Assembly (NCBI RefSeq): GCF_002240355.1
Contig: NZ_CP016353.1
Span: 372,001 to 436,000, forward strand
Origin: Prauserella marina
GTDB taxonomy: Bacteria > Actinomycetota > Actinomycetes > Mycobacteriales > Pseudonocardiaceae
Reading direction: 5' to 3'
DNA length: 64,000 nt
This document shows positions 7,497 through 15,679 of this stretch, one piece after another. Under the pieces are notes generated by a model. That model saw only the letters and a list, made by a program, of their open reading frames with translations. It was not told the DNA's origin and searched no databases. A program made the translations under genes and the position numbers. Every line of letters begins with the position of its first letter. Within the stretch, counting starts at the first letter, position 1.

Positions 7497-9911
7497 TTGT
7501 CGAAGAAAAACCTCGGGTCGCGCACCCGGCGTTCGTCGATCAAAGCCAGGGTGCTCGCGATCGCGTTCGTCCCGAGCATCGTTCTGCTGGCCGGCGGCGC
7601 CGCGCTCGCCGGGTACCTCGTCTACGACGCCGTTCAGGCGCGGGACTTCTCGACCAGCGTCCACGACGCCGCCGAGCCTGGGGCCCGCTTCTTCGCCGCG
7701 GTGCGCGAGGAACGAAGGCTGACGCTGGAAGACCTGGCAAGTGGCGGTGACCACAGACCGGAGCTTGACGAGCAGCGGGTCGAGACCGATCGGGCCGCGG
7801 CTGGCATCAGCGCCGAACTACAGGGCATGGTCGACAAGGTGCCCGACAACGTGCGGGCCAGCATCGTCTCGACCACGGAACAGTTCACCAGACTGCCCTC
7901 CTTCCGCGAGCAGGTCGACGCCGGAGGCCCCTCGTTGCAGGAGGCATACGACTTCTACAACCGGCTCATCGACCAGTTCGCGACCGGGCTCAACGGTGTC
8001 GCGCAGGAAGCACCCGACGCGGAGACCGCGTACCTGAGGGTCACCGCGATGCCGCTGTTCAACAGCGCTGACGGGATGTCGCGCGGTGACGCGCTCGCCG
8101 CCGCGGGGCTCATCAGGGGAGGGCTCACCGAACAGGAGTTCCGCACCTACGTCGGCCAGATCGGCGCCTACCACGCACAGCTCGAAGCCGCCGTCCCCGA
8201 GATGATCCCCTCGGTAAGGCAACAGTACGAACAGCTCATCGGCAGCGAAGCGTGGCAGCGGCTCACCGCCGTCGAGAACGCTTTCCTTCGTGGCAACCAG
8301 ACCGACCTCCCGATCGGCGACGCGGAATGGCGCTCCGCCGCTCGCGAGGTCGGTGGCGCGCTGATGATGATCTACATCCAGCAGAGTTCCAACGCCACCC
8401 AGGTCGCTCTCGACGACGCCGACCGGACCCTGGTCACCTCGATCGTCGCCGGTGCGGCCGTACTCATCGTCTCGGCCGGTGTGTTCGTCGTCGCGTGGCG
8501 GCTTTCCAACCGGCTCGTGCGGCGGCTGTCGCTGCTCAGACAGGAAACCCTCGACATAGCCGACAAGAAGATGCCGGAGATCGTCGAAAGGGTGCGCGAG
8601 GGCGAGCAGGTCGACCTCGACACCGAGGTGTCGTTGCTCGATCACGGCAACGACGAGATCGGCGAGGTCGCCGACGCGTTCAACAAGGCACAGCAGACGG
8701 CGATCGCCGCCGCTGTGGAAGAGGCGAAGACGCGAGAGGGCACCAAGAGGGTGTTCCTCAACATCGCGCACCGCAGCCAGGTCATCGTGCACCGGCAACT
8801 ACAGGCGCTCGACGCGGCCGAACGCAAGCAGGAAGACCCCGATCAGCTCGACATGCTGTTCCGGCTCGACCACCTTTCGACAAGGGCGAGGCGCAACGCG
8901 GAGAACCTGATCATCCTCGGCGGCGAGCAGCCGGGAAGGCAGTGGCGCAACCCGGTCGCCGTCGACGACCTCGTGCGCGCGGCCACGGCGGAGACCGAGG
9001 ACTACACCCGCGTTCGCGTCGGCGCTTTCCCTTCGACCGCCGTCGCGGGGCCGGTCGTCGGCGACCTCGTGCACCTGCTCGCCGAACTGATCGACAACGC
9101 GACGTCGTTCTCCCCTCCGCAGTCGAGGGTCGAGGTGCGCGGCGAGATCGTCGGTCGTGGCGTCGTCATCGAGGTCGAGGACCAGGGCATCGGCATGGAG
9201 CCAGAGCAGGCCGACGACTTCAACGAGATGTTGCGCAACCCGCCCGACTTCAGCTTCATGGCGCTGTCGGAGGAGCCGAGACTCGGCCTTTTCGTCGTGG
9301 CAAGGCTCGCGTCGAAGCACGGCATCATGGTCACGTTGCGTGATTCGGCCTACGGCGGGATGAGGGCGATCGTGCTGGTGCTCAGCGATCTGCTCAGTCC
9401 GCTTCCCGAACCCGACGACGTCCCGCCCGTCCGCGAACCTTCCCCGGTGCCTGCCGCCGTACCTCCGGCGGCGCAGCCACCGCAGGCGGCGCAGGGTCAG
9501 GCAGGCCAGCCCGCACTACCGGTTCGGCGGCGGCCGAGGCAACTCGACCGGCTCGAAGGTTCCGGCGACAACGGGACGGCCACGCACAATGGGTCAGGGG
9601 CCCAGAACGGGGCAGCCGCGCCGCCGAGCCATCCGCGCTCGCCGCAGCACCCTCCGCAGGAGGCGCGGCGGCAACCGGAGCCGAGACAGGACCAGTTCGG
9701 CCCCATGTCGCAGGGAAGGCCGACGTTGCCGAGACGGCGCAGGCAGCAGAGCCTCGCTCCTCAGCTGATGGAGAGGAGCGAAGAACCTCGGCAGGCCGAG
9801 GAAGCGACCGCGACGCCGGAGCAGGCAAGGAGCAGGCTCTCGGCGTTCCAGCGCGGCACGAGGCAGGCCCGTCGGCAGGATTCCGCGGCCGACGAACTTT
9901 CGGGAGACTGA
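7497..9911 (+). CDS. cvnA: conservon sensor histidine kinase with nitrate/nitrite-sensing domain (CvnA)
   Basis: Membrane sensor at the head of a cvnABCD conservon. In order: TM1 (AIAFVPSIVLLAGGAALAG), an extracytoplasmic helical NIT-type domain containing REERRLTLEDLASG, TM2 (LVTSIVAGAAVLIVSAGVF), a HAMP linker, a degenerate dimerisation region with RRNAENLIIL, and a HATPase domain (ELIDNATSFSPP, DQGIGM). A 150-residue Pro/Gln/Arg-rich tail follows, common in conservon kinases. The first open start is GTG 7401, but residues 1-32 from it look non-coding. TTG 7497 has GAAAGGG 13 nt upstream and starts a basic leader before TM1, so it is preferred with modest certainty. CvnB follows 4 nt after the stop. 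Conservon kinases are thought to signal to the small GTPase CvnD. Confidence 0.85.
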   Translation: MSKKNLGSRTRRSSIKARVLAIAFVPSIVLLAGGAALAGYLVYDAVQARDFSTSVHDAAEPGARFFAAVREERRLTLEDLASGGDHRPELDEQRVETDRAAAGISAELQGMVDKVPDNVRASIVSTTEQFTRLPSFREQVDAGGPSLQEAYDFYNRLIDQFATGLNGVAQEAPDAETAYLRVTAMPLFNSADGMSRGDALAAAGLIRGGLTEQEFRTYVGQIGAYHAQLEAAVPEMIPSVRQQYEQLIGSEAWQRLTAVENAFLRGNQTDLPIGDAEWRSAAREVGGALMMIYIQQSSNATQVALDDADRTLVTSIVAGAAVLIVSAGVFVVAWRLSNRLVRRLSLLRQETLDIADKKMPEIVERVREGEQVDLDTEVSLLDHGNDEIGEVADAFNKAQQTAIAAAVEEAKTREGTKRVFLNIAHRSQVIVHRQLQALDAAERKQEDPDQLDMLFRLDHLSTRARRNAENLIILGGEQPGRQWRNPVAVDDLVRAATAETEDYTRVRVGAFPSTAVAGPVVGDLVHLLAELIDNATSFSPPQSRVEVRGEIVGRGVVIEVEDQGIGMEPEQADDFNEMLRNPPDFSFMALSEEPRLGLFVVARLASKHGIMVTLRDSAYGGMRAIVLVLSDLLSPLPEPDDVPPVREPSPVPAAVPPAAQPPQAAQGQAGQPALPVRRRPRQLDRLEGSGDNGTATHNGSGAQNGAAAPPSHPRSPQHPPQEARRQPEPRQDQFGPMSQGRPTLPRRRRQQSLAPQLMERSEEPRQAEEATATPEQARSRLSAFQRGTRQARRQDSAADELSGD

Positions 9912-9915
9912 GACC

Positions 9916-10326
9916 ATGGCGAACACGGGAGTCAACGAACTCGACTGGCTGCTCGATGACCTGCTCCGGCAGATCGCCGGTGCCAACAGGGCGGTCGTGC
10001 TGTCGGCCGACGGCCTGCTCATCGGCCGGTCGAGCAACATGACCGAGCAGGATGGCGAGCACCTTTCCGCCGTCGCTTCCGCATTCCAGAGCCTCGCCAA
10101 GGGCACGGGAAGGCACTTCGGCGGCGGGCAGGTGCGGCAAACCGTCGTCGAGATGGACCAGGCTTTCCTCTTCGTCACCGCGGCGGGGCGGGGCGCCTGC
10201 CTCGCGCTGCTCACCTCGGAGGAAGCGGACATGGGCATGGTCGCCTACGCCATGAACATGATGGTCAAACGGGTCGGCGCGGTTCTCTCCGCCGCGCCGA
10301 GGGTTGAGCAACATACCGCGACATGA
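9916..10326 (+). CDS. cvnB: roadblock/LC7 domain protein (CvnB)
   Basis: A 136-aa roadblock/LC7 fold protein, the second conservon component. Family signatures are LDWLLDDLLRQIAGANRAVVLSADGLLIG at the N-terminus (shown here as LDWLLDDLL and VLSADGLLIG), a central RHFGGGQVRQTVVEM, and the C-terminal MGMVAYAMNMMVKRVG. In bacteria such proteins act as GTPase-activating or scaffolding partners of MglA/CvnD-like small GTPases. The stop overlaps the cvnC start in ATGA, indicating translational coupling. Confidence 0.93.
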   Translation: MANTGVNELDWLLDDLLRQIAGANRAVVLSADGLLIGRSSNMTEQDGEHLSAVASAFQSLAKGTGRHFGGGQVRQTVVEMDQAFLFVTAAGRGACLALLTSEEADMGMVAYAMNMMVKRVGAVLSAAPRVEQHTAT

Positions 10327-10694
10327 ACGCGCGAGGAGAAGCATGGTTCGACGAGGCTGCGGGGCCGTTGGTGCGCCCTTACGCGGTCTCCGGCGGTCGC
10401 ACGCGTTCCGACAAGTTCGGCCTCGACCTGATCACACTCGTCGTCGCGCTTCCCTCCGCGATGGAAGTAGGGCACCTGCCGGGTGAGTACGCGAGAATCG
10501 TGCGGCTGTGCCAGCATCCGATGTCGGTCGCGGAGGTCGGAGCGCGGGTCGACCTACCCCTGCCGGTGGTGAAAGTATTGCTCGGTGATTTGATCGAGCA
10601 GAATTATGTGATCTACCGCAGGGCGGCACCGGCGGGTGAGGCCCCCAACAAACACGTACTTCAGGCGGTTCTCGATGGCATCCGAAAACTCTGA
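10323..10694 (+). CDS. cvnC: DUF742 protein (CvnC)
   Basis: A 123-aa DUF742 protein, always the third conservon gene. It has the family's RPYAVSGGRTR near the N-terminus, GEYARIVRLCQHPMSVAEVGA in the middle, which forms a winged-helix-like region, and PLPVVKVLLGDLIEQNYV. Start and stop overlap the neighbours (ATGA with cvnB, 20 nt with cvnD), so translation is coupled. In Streptomyces, conservon components form a membrane-associated complex; the DUF742 protein's biochemical role is not established. Confidence 0.93.
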   Translation: MNARGEAWFDEAAGPLVRPYAVSGGRTRSDKFGLDLITLVVALPSAMEVGHLPGEYARIVRLCQHPMSVAEVGARVDLPLPVVKVLLGDLIEQNYVIYRRAAPAGEAPNKHVLQAVLDGIRKL

Positions 10695-11271
10695 TCCGCG
10701 CGGCGGTCTGAAGGCGACCGCGGTGAAGCTACTGGTCGCCGGTGGCTTCGGGGTGGGAAAGACGACGATGGTCGGTTCGGTGAGCGAGGTTCCACCGCTG
10801 CGTACCGAGGAAGTACTCACCTCCGCGTCGGAAGGTGTCGACGACCTCAGGGGCGTCGAAGCCAAGACGACAACGACGGTCGCGCTCGACTTCGGCAGGA
10901 TCACGATCAGTCCCGACCTGATCCTGTACCTGTTCGGCACGCCGGGGCAGGACCGGTTCTGGTTCATGTGGGACGAGCTCGCGCACGGTGCGCTCGGCGC
11001 GGTCGTTCTCGCCGACACCCGCAGGCTGGACAGCTGCTTTCCCGCTGTGGACTTCTTCGAGCAGCGGGGGTTGCCCTTCGTCGTCGGCGTCAACTGTTTC
11101 GACGGCGCCCACCGCTACGGCACCGAGGAGGTCAGGGCGGCGCTCGACGTCGATCAGACCGTGCCGATGCTGTTGTGCGACGCGCGGGACAGGGAGTCGA
11201 CCAAGCAGGTGCTCGTCACCCTCATCCAGCACGTGATGCGCAACGCCGACCTCGTTCCGGCCGGCCGCTGA
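10675..11271 (+). CDS. cvnD: conservon small GTPase (CvnD)
   Basis: A 198-aa Ras-like GTP-binding protein. G1 is GGFGVGKTT at about residue 21, G2 the TTTTVALDFG region, G3 GTPGQDRFWFMWDEL, and G4 sits in GVNCFDGAH, where the usual NKxD is replaced by NCFD as in other conservon GTPases. G5 is CDARDR. The ATG at 10675 lies inside cvnC and starts MASENSDPRG; an earlier ATG at 10636 is less likely. With CvnA-C it would form a GPCR-like signalling unit at the membrane. No cytochrome P450 follows directly, unlike some Streptomyces conservons. Confidence 0.92.
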   Translation: MASENSDPRGGLKATAVKLLVAGGFGVGKTTMVGSVSEVPPLRTEEVLTSASEGVDDLRGVEAKTTTTVALDFGRITISPDLILYLFGTPGQDRFWFMWDELAHGALGAVVLADTRRLDSCFPAVDFFEQRGLPFVVGVNCFDGAHRYGTEEVRAALDVDQTVPMLLCDARDRESTKQVLVTLIQHVMRNADLVPAGR

Positions 11272-11281
11272 GGGCGGAGCG

Positions 11282-11902
11282 TCAAGCGGGCCGGGGTTGG
11301 GCGCTGCCCTGCAACATCGTTCTGATCAGTGCCCATTTCGGCAGCGGCGTGAACTCTTCGACCTCGTCGAAGTCGAAACCCGCTTCCTCGATCGCCTGCC
11401 TGGTGTGCCGGTTGGGCCTGCAATTCGCGGTGAACGCGGCCCACAGCGGGGCGAGCCGGTCTTGCCAGCGGCCGAGCCGGTTCTCGCCGCGCACGTGTTC
11501 GAGCACCACGAGTTTGCCTCCTGGCCGCAGGACCCTGCGGATCTCGGCGAGCGCCGCGGCGGGATCGGTCACCGTGCACAGTACGAAGGTGCACACCACC
11601 GCGTCGAAGGACGCGGTGTCGAAAGGCAGTGACTCGGCCGTGGCTTCACTGACGTCGACGGGGATGCTCGTCGTCTTGAGTTTCGCCACCAGTTTCGCGC
11701 GCATCGCGGGGTCGGGTTCCGTCGCGACGATGCGGTCGGCAGCCCGGTAGTGCGGGAAATTGGCTCCCGTCCCGGCACCGACGTCGAGTACGACACCGGT
11801 AAGTCCGCCGACGAGATGTGCCCGCCGCTGGCCGATGAATGCTCGCTCCGCCGACGCGTTGGTCCTGTCGTAGACGGCGGCGAATACCCGGTGTGTCCGC
11901 AT
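11282..11902 (-). CDS. class I SAM-dependent methyltransferase
   Basis: A 206-aa Rossmann-fold methyltransferase. Motif I is VLDVGAGTGANFPHY, followed by the acidic residue in VATEPDP, then SFDAVVCTFVLCTV and LRPGGKLVVLEHV, typical of the UbiE/type 11 group. The chosen ATG (11902) starts MRTHRVFAAVYDR, the usual N-terminus; an upstream GTG adds 21 unconserved residues. The YDR...ER and WxAxTANCRPNRHTRQAIEEAGF pattern resembles the human METTL7-like and mycobacterial lipid methyltransferase families. The gene ends 10 bp from convergent cvnD. The substrate is unknown. Confidence 0.85.
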   Translation of the reverse strand: MRTHRVFAAVYDRTNASAERAFIGQRRAHLVGGLTGVVLDVGAGTGANFPHYRAADRIVATEPDPAMRAKLVAKLKTTSIPVDVSEATAESLPFDTASFDAVVCTFVLCTVTDPAAALAEIRRVLRPGGKLVVLEHVRGENRLGRWQDRLAPLWAAFTANCRPNRHTRQAIEEAGFDFDEVEEFTPLPKWALIRTMLQGSAQPRPA

Positions 11903-12008
11903 CGGGGACAGATTAGCCGTTGGGAAAAACCCGCGACCAGGCACGCCGACGGGATGTGCGGCCACGTGTGGCCCTTGTGAAATCCCGGCTGAAAAACGGT
12001 GTCGGGAA

Positions 12009-12048
12009 ATGTCACCTTCGGCGGGTGAGTGTCCGCCGAAGGTGACAT
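12009..12048 (-). terminator. strong 16-bp hairpin between DUF305 gene and methyltransferase
   Basis: ATGTCACCTTCGGCGG (12009-12024) and its exact inverse (12033-12048) form a perfect 16-bp stem with an 8-nt loop. It sits 12 nt after the DUF305 stop. On the minus strand it is followed by a CCGTTTTT run about 15 nt on. Best read as the terminator of the DUF6153-DUF305 unit. Confidence 0.8.
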
Positions 12049-12060
12049 CGGATCATCGCG

Positions 12061-12699
12061 TCAGCGGTTGCCGAGCAGGCCGTTCATCGTGTCGATCTCC
12101 GCCTGCTGCGCCGAGATGATGTCCTCGGCGAGCTCGGTCGCTCCGGTGTGGACACCGTCCTTCAGTTCGGATTCCGCCATGTCGACGGCACCCTCGTGGT
12201 GCTCGATCATCATCTCCAGCCAGCGTCGGTCGAACTCCGCGCCGGACAGCGAACCGAGCGCGGCCATGTCCTCCTCTGTCATCATTCCCGACATGCCTGG
12301 CATGTCCCCGTGGCCGCCGTGGCCGCCTTCGCCTTGTTGGTCGTCGACCGGCTGACCCCATTCGGAGAGCCAGGCGGTCAGCCGGTCGATCTCGGGACCT
12401 TGTGCCTGCCGGATCTGCTCGGCGAGCGTGACGAGTTCGGCGTTGTCGGTGCGGCTTTCCACGAGGTCGGCCATCTCGATGGCCTGCTGGTGGTGGGGAA
12501 TCATCTGCTGGGCGAAGTTCACGTCAGCCTCGTCGTGGGCCGCGGCCGGGTCGGTCTTGTCGGTGCTGGGTTGTGCCGAGCTCGCGCCGTGGGAAGGGCC
12601 GGTGTGATCCTGCTCCGTGGTCCCCGAGCAACCGCCGAGAACCGCGATGGCCACGAAGGCCACGGCGGGCAGCACAACGCGAGATGTGTTGCTGTGCAT
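12061..12699 (-). CDS. DUF305 lipoprotein
   Basis: A secreted 212-aa lipoprotein. The signal peptide ends in a lipobox (AIAVLGGC, Cys at about residue 24). Two copies of the DUF305 four-helix signature follow: FAQQMIPHHQQAIEMADL and LEMMIEHHEGAVDMAESEL, separated by a His/Gly/Met-rich linker (GGHGGHGDMPGMSGMM) that could bind metal. DUF305 proteins are ferritin-like in fold and often occur beside copper-handling genes. Here it follows a DUF6153 gene, the usual partner. A metal-related role is an inference from the His/Met-rich linker and neighbours. Confidence 0.9.
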   Translation of the reverse strand: MHSNTSRVVLPAVAFVAIAVLGGCSGTTEQDHTGPSHGASSAQPSTDKTDPAAAHDEADVNFAQQMIPHHQQAIEMADLVESRTDNAELVTLAEQIRQAQGPEIDRLTAWLSEWGQPVDDQQGEGGHGGHGDMPGMSGMMTEEDMAALGSLSGAEFDRRWLEMMIEHHEGAVDMAESELKDGVHTGATELAEDIISAQQAEIDTMNGLLGNR

Positions 12700-12755
12700 G
12701 AGAATTCTTGCCTTTCACCTGATGTTGGTCTGGTCCGCGTTGGTTTCGCGGTTGA

Positions 12756-13151
12756 TCAGACCCTGATCACGCAGGTGAGGTGTTTGATGTCGCGGCCGCT
12801 TCTGACCGGGGGCGCACGCGCGCCGGTGCCGCCGGTCAGCGGGTTTCGCGTGCGGGATGCCGATTCGGTGCGACGGCCCAGAAAGACGACGGCGAGCAGG
12901 ATTCCGCCGAGCGCGGTCAGTACCGCGAGGCACAGGTGCAGCAGTGCGTCGTGGGTGCCGTGGGAACCGGACTTGTCGTCCGCGGTGTCCTGGTGGCCAG
13001 CAGAGGTTTGTGCTTGGTGTTTCTCGGAGGTGGCCTGGTGACCGGTGTGTCCCCCTGGGTTGGTCCCGACGTGGTGCATGGCGACGACGCCCAGCGCGAG
13101 AGCGCACAACAGCGCCCAGCGCGCGAGCAGCACGGCACCACGAGGGGTCAT
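12756..13151 (-). CDS. DUF6153 family membrane protein
   Basis: A 131-aa protein with two hydrophobic segments (VLLARWALLCALALGVVAM and LLHLCLAVLTALGGILLAVVF) flanking a His-rich extracytoplasmic loop with HHVGTNPGGHTGHQA and SEKHQAQTSAGHQ. This architecture is that of DUF6153, generally found directly upstream of DUF305 genes. ATG 13151 starts MTPRGAVLLARW and is preferred over an upstream start that adds an Arg/Pro-rich stretch. The His cluster suggests metal contact. The C-terminus is basic and probably cytoplasmic. It is likely cotranscribed with the DUF305 gene 56 bp downstream. Confidence 0.82.
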   Translation of the reverse strand: MTPRGAVLLARWALLCALALGVVAMHHVGTNPGGHTGHQATSEKHQAQTSAGHQDTADDKSGSHGTHDALLHLCLAVLTALGGILLAVVFLGRRTESASRTRNPLTGGTGARAPPVRSGRDIKHLTCVIRV

Positions 13152-13219
13152 GACGCCACGGTAACTGACGACGAACGCGGCCGGGGGCACGGATGCGCGC
13201 TTCCGTGCCCCCGGCCGCA

Positions 13220-13912
13220 TTACCAGTCCAGCGGGTAGGTGTGGTCGTAGTTGACCGTGCACACCAGTGCGTCGCGCTGTGCGTGCCCCTCTTCGGGATC
13301 CAGCAGCGGGGTCACCCCGTGCCGGAATCTGGCGTCTTCGAAGACGAGCAGGTCACCGGGTTTCAGCGTTCCCCTGAACACGGGCGCCGTTTCCGACTCG
13401 TCCAGCCCGTACAACCAGGTCTCCGCTCCGCTGCCGATCTTGTCGACGACGTAGATGAAGACGAACCGCTCGCCGTCCTGGTGAGGTTTGGTGACGACGT
13501 TGGTGAACGTACGGAAGAGATTGACCCCGAAGGTGCCACGGGGACTGCGCCACTGAGGCGGGATCAGGCCGAGGGCCGACCGGATCCATCGTTCGAAGAG
13601 GGCGTCGGTAAGGACCTCGACCCTGCCGTACTCACGGGCTTCGGGCCGCTCACCGCGATTTTCGATGGTGATCGTGTCGTGTTCGGACAGTGTCAGTTCG
13701 TCGTCGGCCCACTCGTATCGCAGGACGTCTCGTGCTCTTTCCCTGTCGACAGGAAGATCGTTCTCGTAGCGTTTGAGCACTCCACTGTGGAAGAAGGTGT
13801 CTCGCAGGTGTTGCCGTGCGGCTGCCGGAAAGCCGAATTCGCGCTCGGAGAGCACGATGTAGCCGTCGGTGCTGAGCTTTTTCCAGCTCAGCTTCGCAGC
13901 TTCGAATGCCAT
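13220..13912 (-). CDS. 2-oxoglutarate-Fe(II) dioxygenase family protein
   Basis: A 230-aa member of the 2OG-Fe dioxygenase family that includes amino-acid hydroxylases such as L-isoleucine dioxygenase. The metal triad is visible as KPHQDGERFVFIY (HxD, at about residue 140) and the distal His in FEDARFRHGVTPL. An Arg in QRDALVCTV would bind 2-oxoglutarate. The gene lies 16 bp downstream of an XRE/DUF5753 regulator on the same strand and is probably cotranscribed with it. A free amino acid or a peptide-bound residue could be the substrate; this cannot be told from sequence. Confidence 0.82.
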   Translation of the reverse strand: MAFEAAKLSWKKLSTDGYIVLSEREFGFPAAARQHLRDTFFHSGVLKRYENDLPVDRERARDVLRYEWADDELTLSEHDTITIENRGERPEAREYGRVEVLTDALFERWIRSALGLIPPQWRSPRGTFGVNLFRTFTNVVTKPHQDGERFVFIYVVDKIGSGAETWLYGLDESETAPVFRGTLKPGDLLVFEDARFRHGVTPLLDPEEGHAQRDALVCTVNYDHTYPLDW

Positions 13913-13928
13913 GGGAGTCCTATGTGGG

Positions 13929-14795
13929 CTATACGAAGTGTTCGTTCTTGACAGCGCGAATCAGTGCCCTCGTCTCCTCGGGAGACAGGGAGTCGCGGTA
14001 AAGGGAATCATGGTACTCCCGGTACCGCTCAACAGCTTTCGGTCGTTCGATGTGTCGGATTCCGGCGTGCGTCTCGATGTGCACGACGTCGCGGTCGATC
14101 TCTTCGCTGAATTCGAAATAGGCGTACATGCAGGTGAGCGTGAACAACGGCTGGGAAGAGAACGGGAACACCCTGAGCTCGATATTCGGCCGGGTGGAAC
14201 ACTCGATCAGATGGTCCAGTTGTGCACGCATGATCTGGGGTGAACCGACAAGCTGTCGAATACTCGATTCGTGCGTGACCGCGACCAGTTTGAGCGGGGG
14301 TAGTTCGCCGCGCTGGTCGAGGGCTTCTTGACGTTTCATGCGCAACTCGACGAGTTGCTCGACGTCGGCCGCCCGCGAAGGCTCGGTGCTGAGGTAGTAG
14401 GCGCGCGCGTAGTCGGCCGTCTGTAGCAACACCGGAATCGCGGGGATGGTGTAGACGCGGGCGACGGACGCCTCGGTCTCGTAGGCGACGTGTGCGCCGA
14501 GTTCGTCGGAGATGGTTCCGCTGTAGTCGGTCCACCAGCCCTGCGACTGGGACGCTTTGGTCCATCGCTCAAGGCGGCTTGCGACCTGGGTGTCCTCGAT
14601 CCGGTAGAAGCGGACGAGGTCCCTGATATCGCGCAGTTGGGGGCGGCCCTGCGCGTTTTCGAGGCGGGACAACTTCGACGTGGAGATCAGCAGCGCTTCC
14701 GCCACCTCTTCGAGGGTGCGGTTCGCCTCGCCGCGCAGCCTGCGCAGCTCTTCGGCGATGCGTCGGCGCGGTACCACGGGGCCTGGGTCTGGCAT
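13929..14795 (-). CDS. XRE-family regulator with DUF5753 (Scr1-like antitoxin family)
   Basis: A 288-aa helix-turn-helix regulator. The N-terminal HTH contains RTLEEVAEALLISTSKLSRLE (HTH core at about residues 21-45). The C-terminal DUF5753 domain contains YTIPAIPVLLQTADYARA and the end motif LSPEETRALIRAVKNE. Such proteins are abundant in actinomycetes, usually paired with a DUF397 protein in putative toxin-antitoxin or signalling pairs. Here no DUF397 partner is present and the following gene is a 2OG dioxygenase, so the dioxygenase may be the regulated target. ATG 14795 (MPDPGPVVPRRR) is chosen over a longer, poorly conserved extension. Confidence 0.87.
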   Translation of the reverse strand: MPDPGPVVPRRRIAEELRRLRGEANRTLEEVAEALLISTSKLSRLENAQGRPQLRDIRDLVRFYRIEDTQVASRLERWTKASQSQGWWTDYSGTISDELGAHVAYETEASVARVYTIPAIPVLLQTADYARAYYLSTEPSRAADVEQLVELRMKRQEALDQRGELPPLKLVAVTHESSIRQLVGSPQIMRAQLDHLIECSTRPNIELRVFPFSSQPLFTLTCMYAYFEFSEEIDRDVVHIETHAGIRHIERPKAVERYREYHDSLYRDSLSPEETRALIRAVKNEHFV

Positions 14796-15183
14796 GGGAC
14801 CTCGTTCGGGGTTCGGGCCACGGGTCTTTCGGGGTGGGATATCTTCGTGGGAATCCCAATCCGAGGATTGTAAGCCATCTCCGCGAATCGGCAACGGCTT
14901 GGGGTGAGGCGTCGAGTTTCACTGCGCCATATGGGTGGACCACCGAAGGTAACTGGTGGAATTCGCGAGGCTGGCGGTGACATTTGGTTGTTCCGTTCGA
15001 GTGACGGAGGTGGGATCAGAAAAATGGGAATTGCACAGTGGGCGCTCGCTACGGGACACTCGGTCTTGTAGTTCCCAGCGATCTCGCTTGTCCACCACGT
15101 TGCGAAGGAAGAGGTACGGCACGAACGTCGGCGCGATCGAACGGGAACGACAAGCAAGCCCGTCGAGCGGAGGGAGGTCGACA
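14796..15183. other. divergent intergenic region between XRE regulator and SH3-like gene
   Basis: About 390 bp with no supported gene. A perfect small palindrome GGTGGACCACC (14934-14944) is followed 10 nt later by another GGTGG, a possible operator for the XRE protein. An RBS (GGAGG at about 15172) serves the SH3-like gene. No convincing -35/-10 pair and no RNA gene was seen. Confidence 0.45.
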
Positions 15184-15621
15184 ATGTTCGTATCGTTGCG
15201 ACTGGGATTGCTCGTTCGTGTCCTGCTGGTTGCCGCCGCCGTGGCCGGTGTGCTGGTTCTCGCGCTCAGCGCGGGCAGTCAAATCGGCGCGAGTCAGTCC
15301 GGTGATCGAGGTTCGCCGACCGGCTCGGTGCTCGCGAAGAACGCACCGGCAGGCACCAATTACCGGGTCATGGGTACGGATGGTGCGGGCTTGAACGTCC
15401 GCGCTTGCCCTGACGCCGACTGCGTCAAGGTCGGCTGGGTCGAAGAGGGAGACCGGTTCGTCGCCGATTGCTGGCAGCGGGGGGCTGTCGTCGGCGGAAA
15501 TCCCATGTGGCTCAACGGTTCGGTCGACGGACGCTCCGGTTTCGCCGCAGGCCACTACCTGCGGCCCGACACCGGAGTAGGCGCGCCCGCCTGCGCCGAC
15601 CCCGTCAGGTTGACCGAATAA
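15184..15621 (+). CDS. secreted SH3-like domain protein
   Basis: A 145-aa exported protein. Residues 1-32 form a signal or anchor segment (VRVLLVAAAVAGVLVLALSAG). The rest is a bacterial SH3-like domain with NYRVMGTDGAGLNVRACPD, VGWVEEGDRFVADCWQRG and a final SGFAAGHYLRPD. Two Cys pairs (RACPDADC; DCWQ and PACAD) suggest extracytoplasmic disulfides. Such domains usually bind cell-wall material. ATG 15184 has a clear GGAGG RBS 9 nt upstream; the frame is open further upstream without protein-like composition. A strong terminator follows directly. Confidence 0.82.
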   Translation: MFVSLRLGLLVRVLLVAAAVAGVLVLALSAGSQIGASQSGDRGSPTGSVLAKNAPAGTNYRVMGTDGAGLNVRACPDADCVKVGWVEEGDRFVADCWQRGAVVGGNPMWLNGSVDGRSGFAAGHYLRPDTGVGAPACADPVRLTE

Positions 15622-15627
15622 CACCAC

Positions 15628-15664
15628 GGCGACCCGTTTCGAGCGAAACGGGTCGCCTTCTTCT
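15628..15664 (+). terminator. rho-independent terminator of the SH3-like gene
   Basis: GGCGACCCGTTTC (15628-15640), loop GAGC, GAAACGGGTCGCC (15645-15657), then TTCTTCT. A perfect 13-bp stem 6 nt after the stop codon; a textbook intrinsic terminator. Confidence 0.92.
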
Positions 15665-15679
15665 GGCCCGAGTAGTCAG

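Noticed and set aside
13193-13951. Plus-strand frame of 252 codons across the dioxygenase gene
   Set aside because: Antisense shadow; the minus strand has an intact 2OG-Fe motif set.
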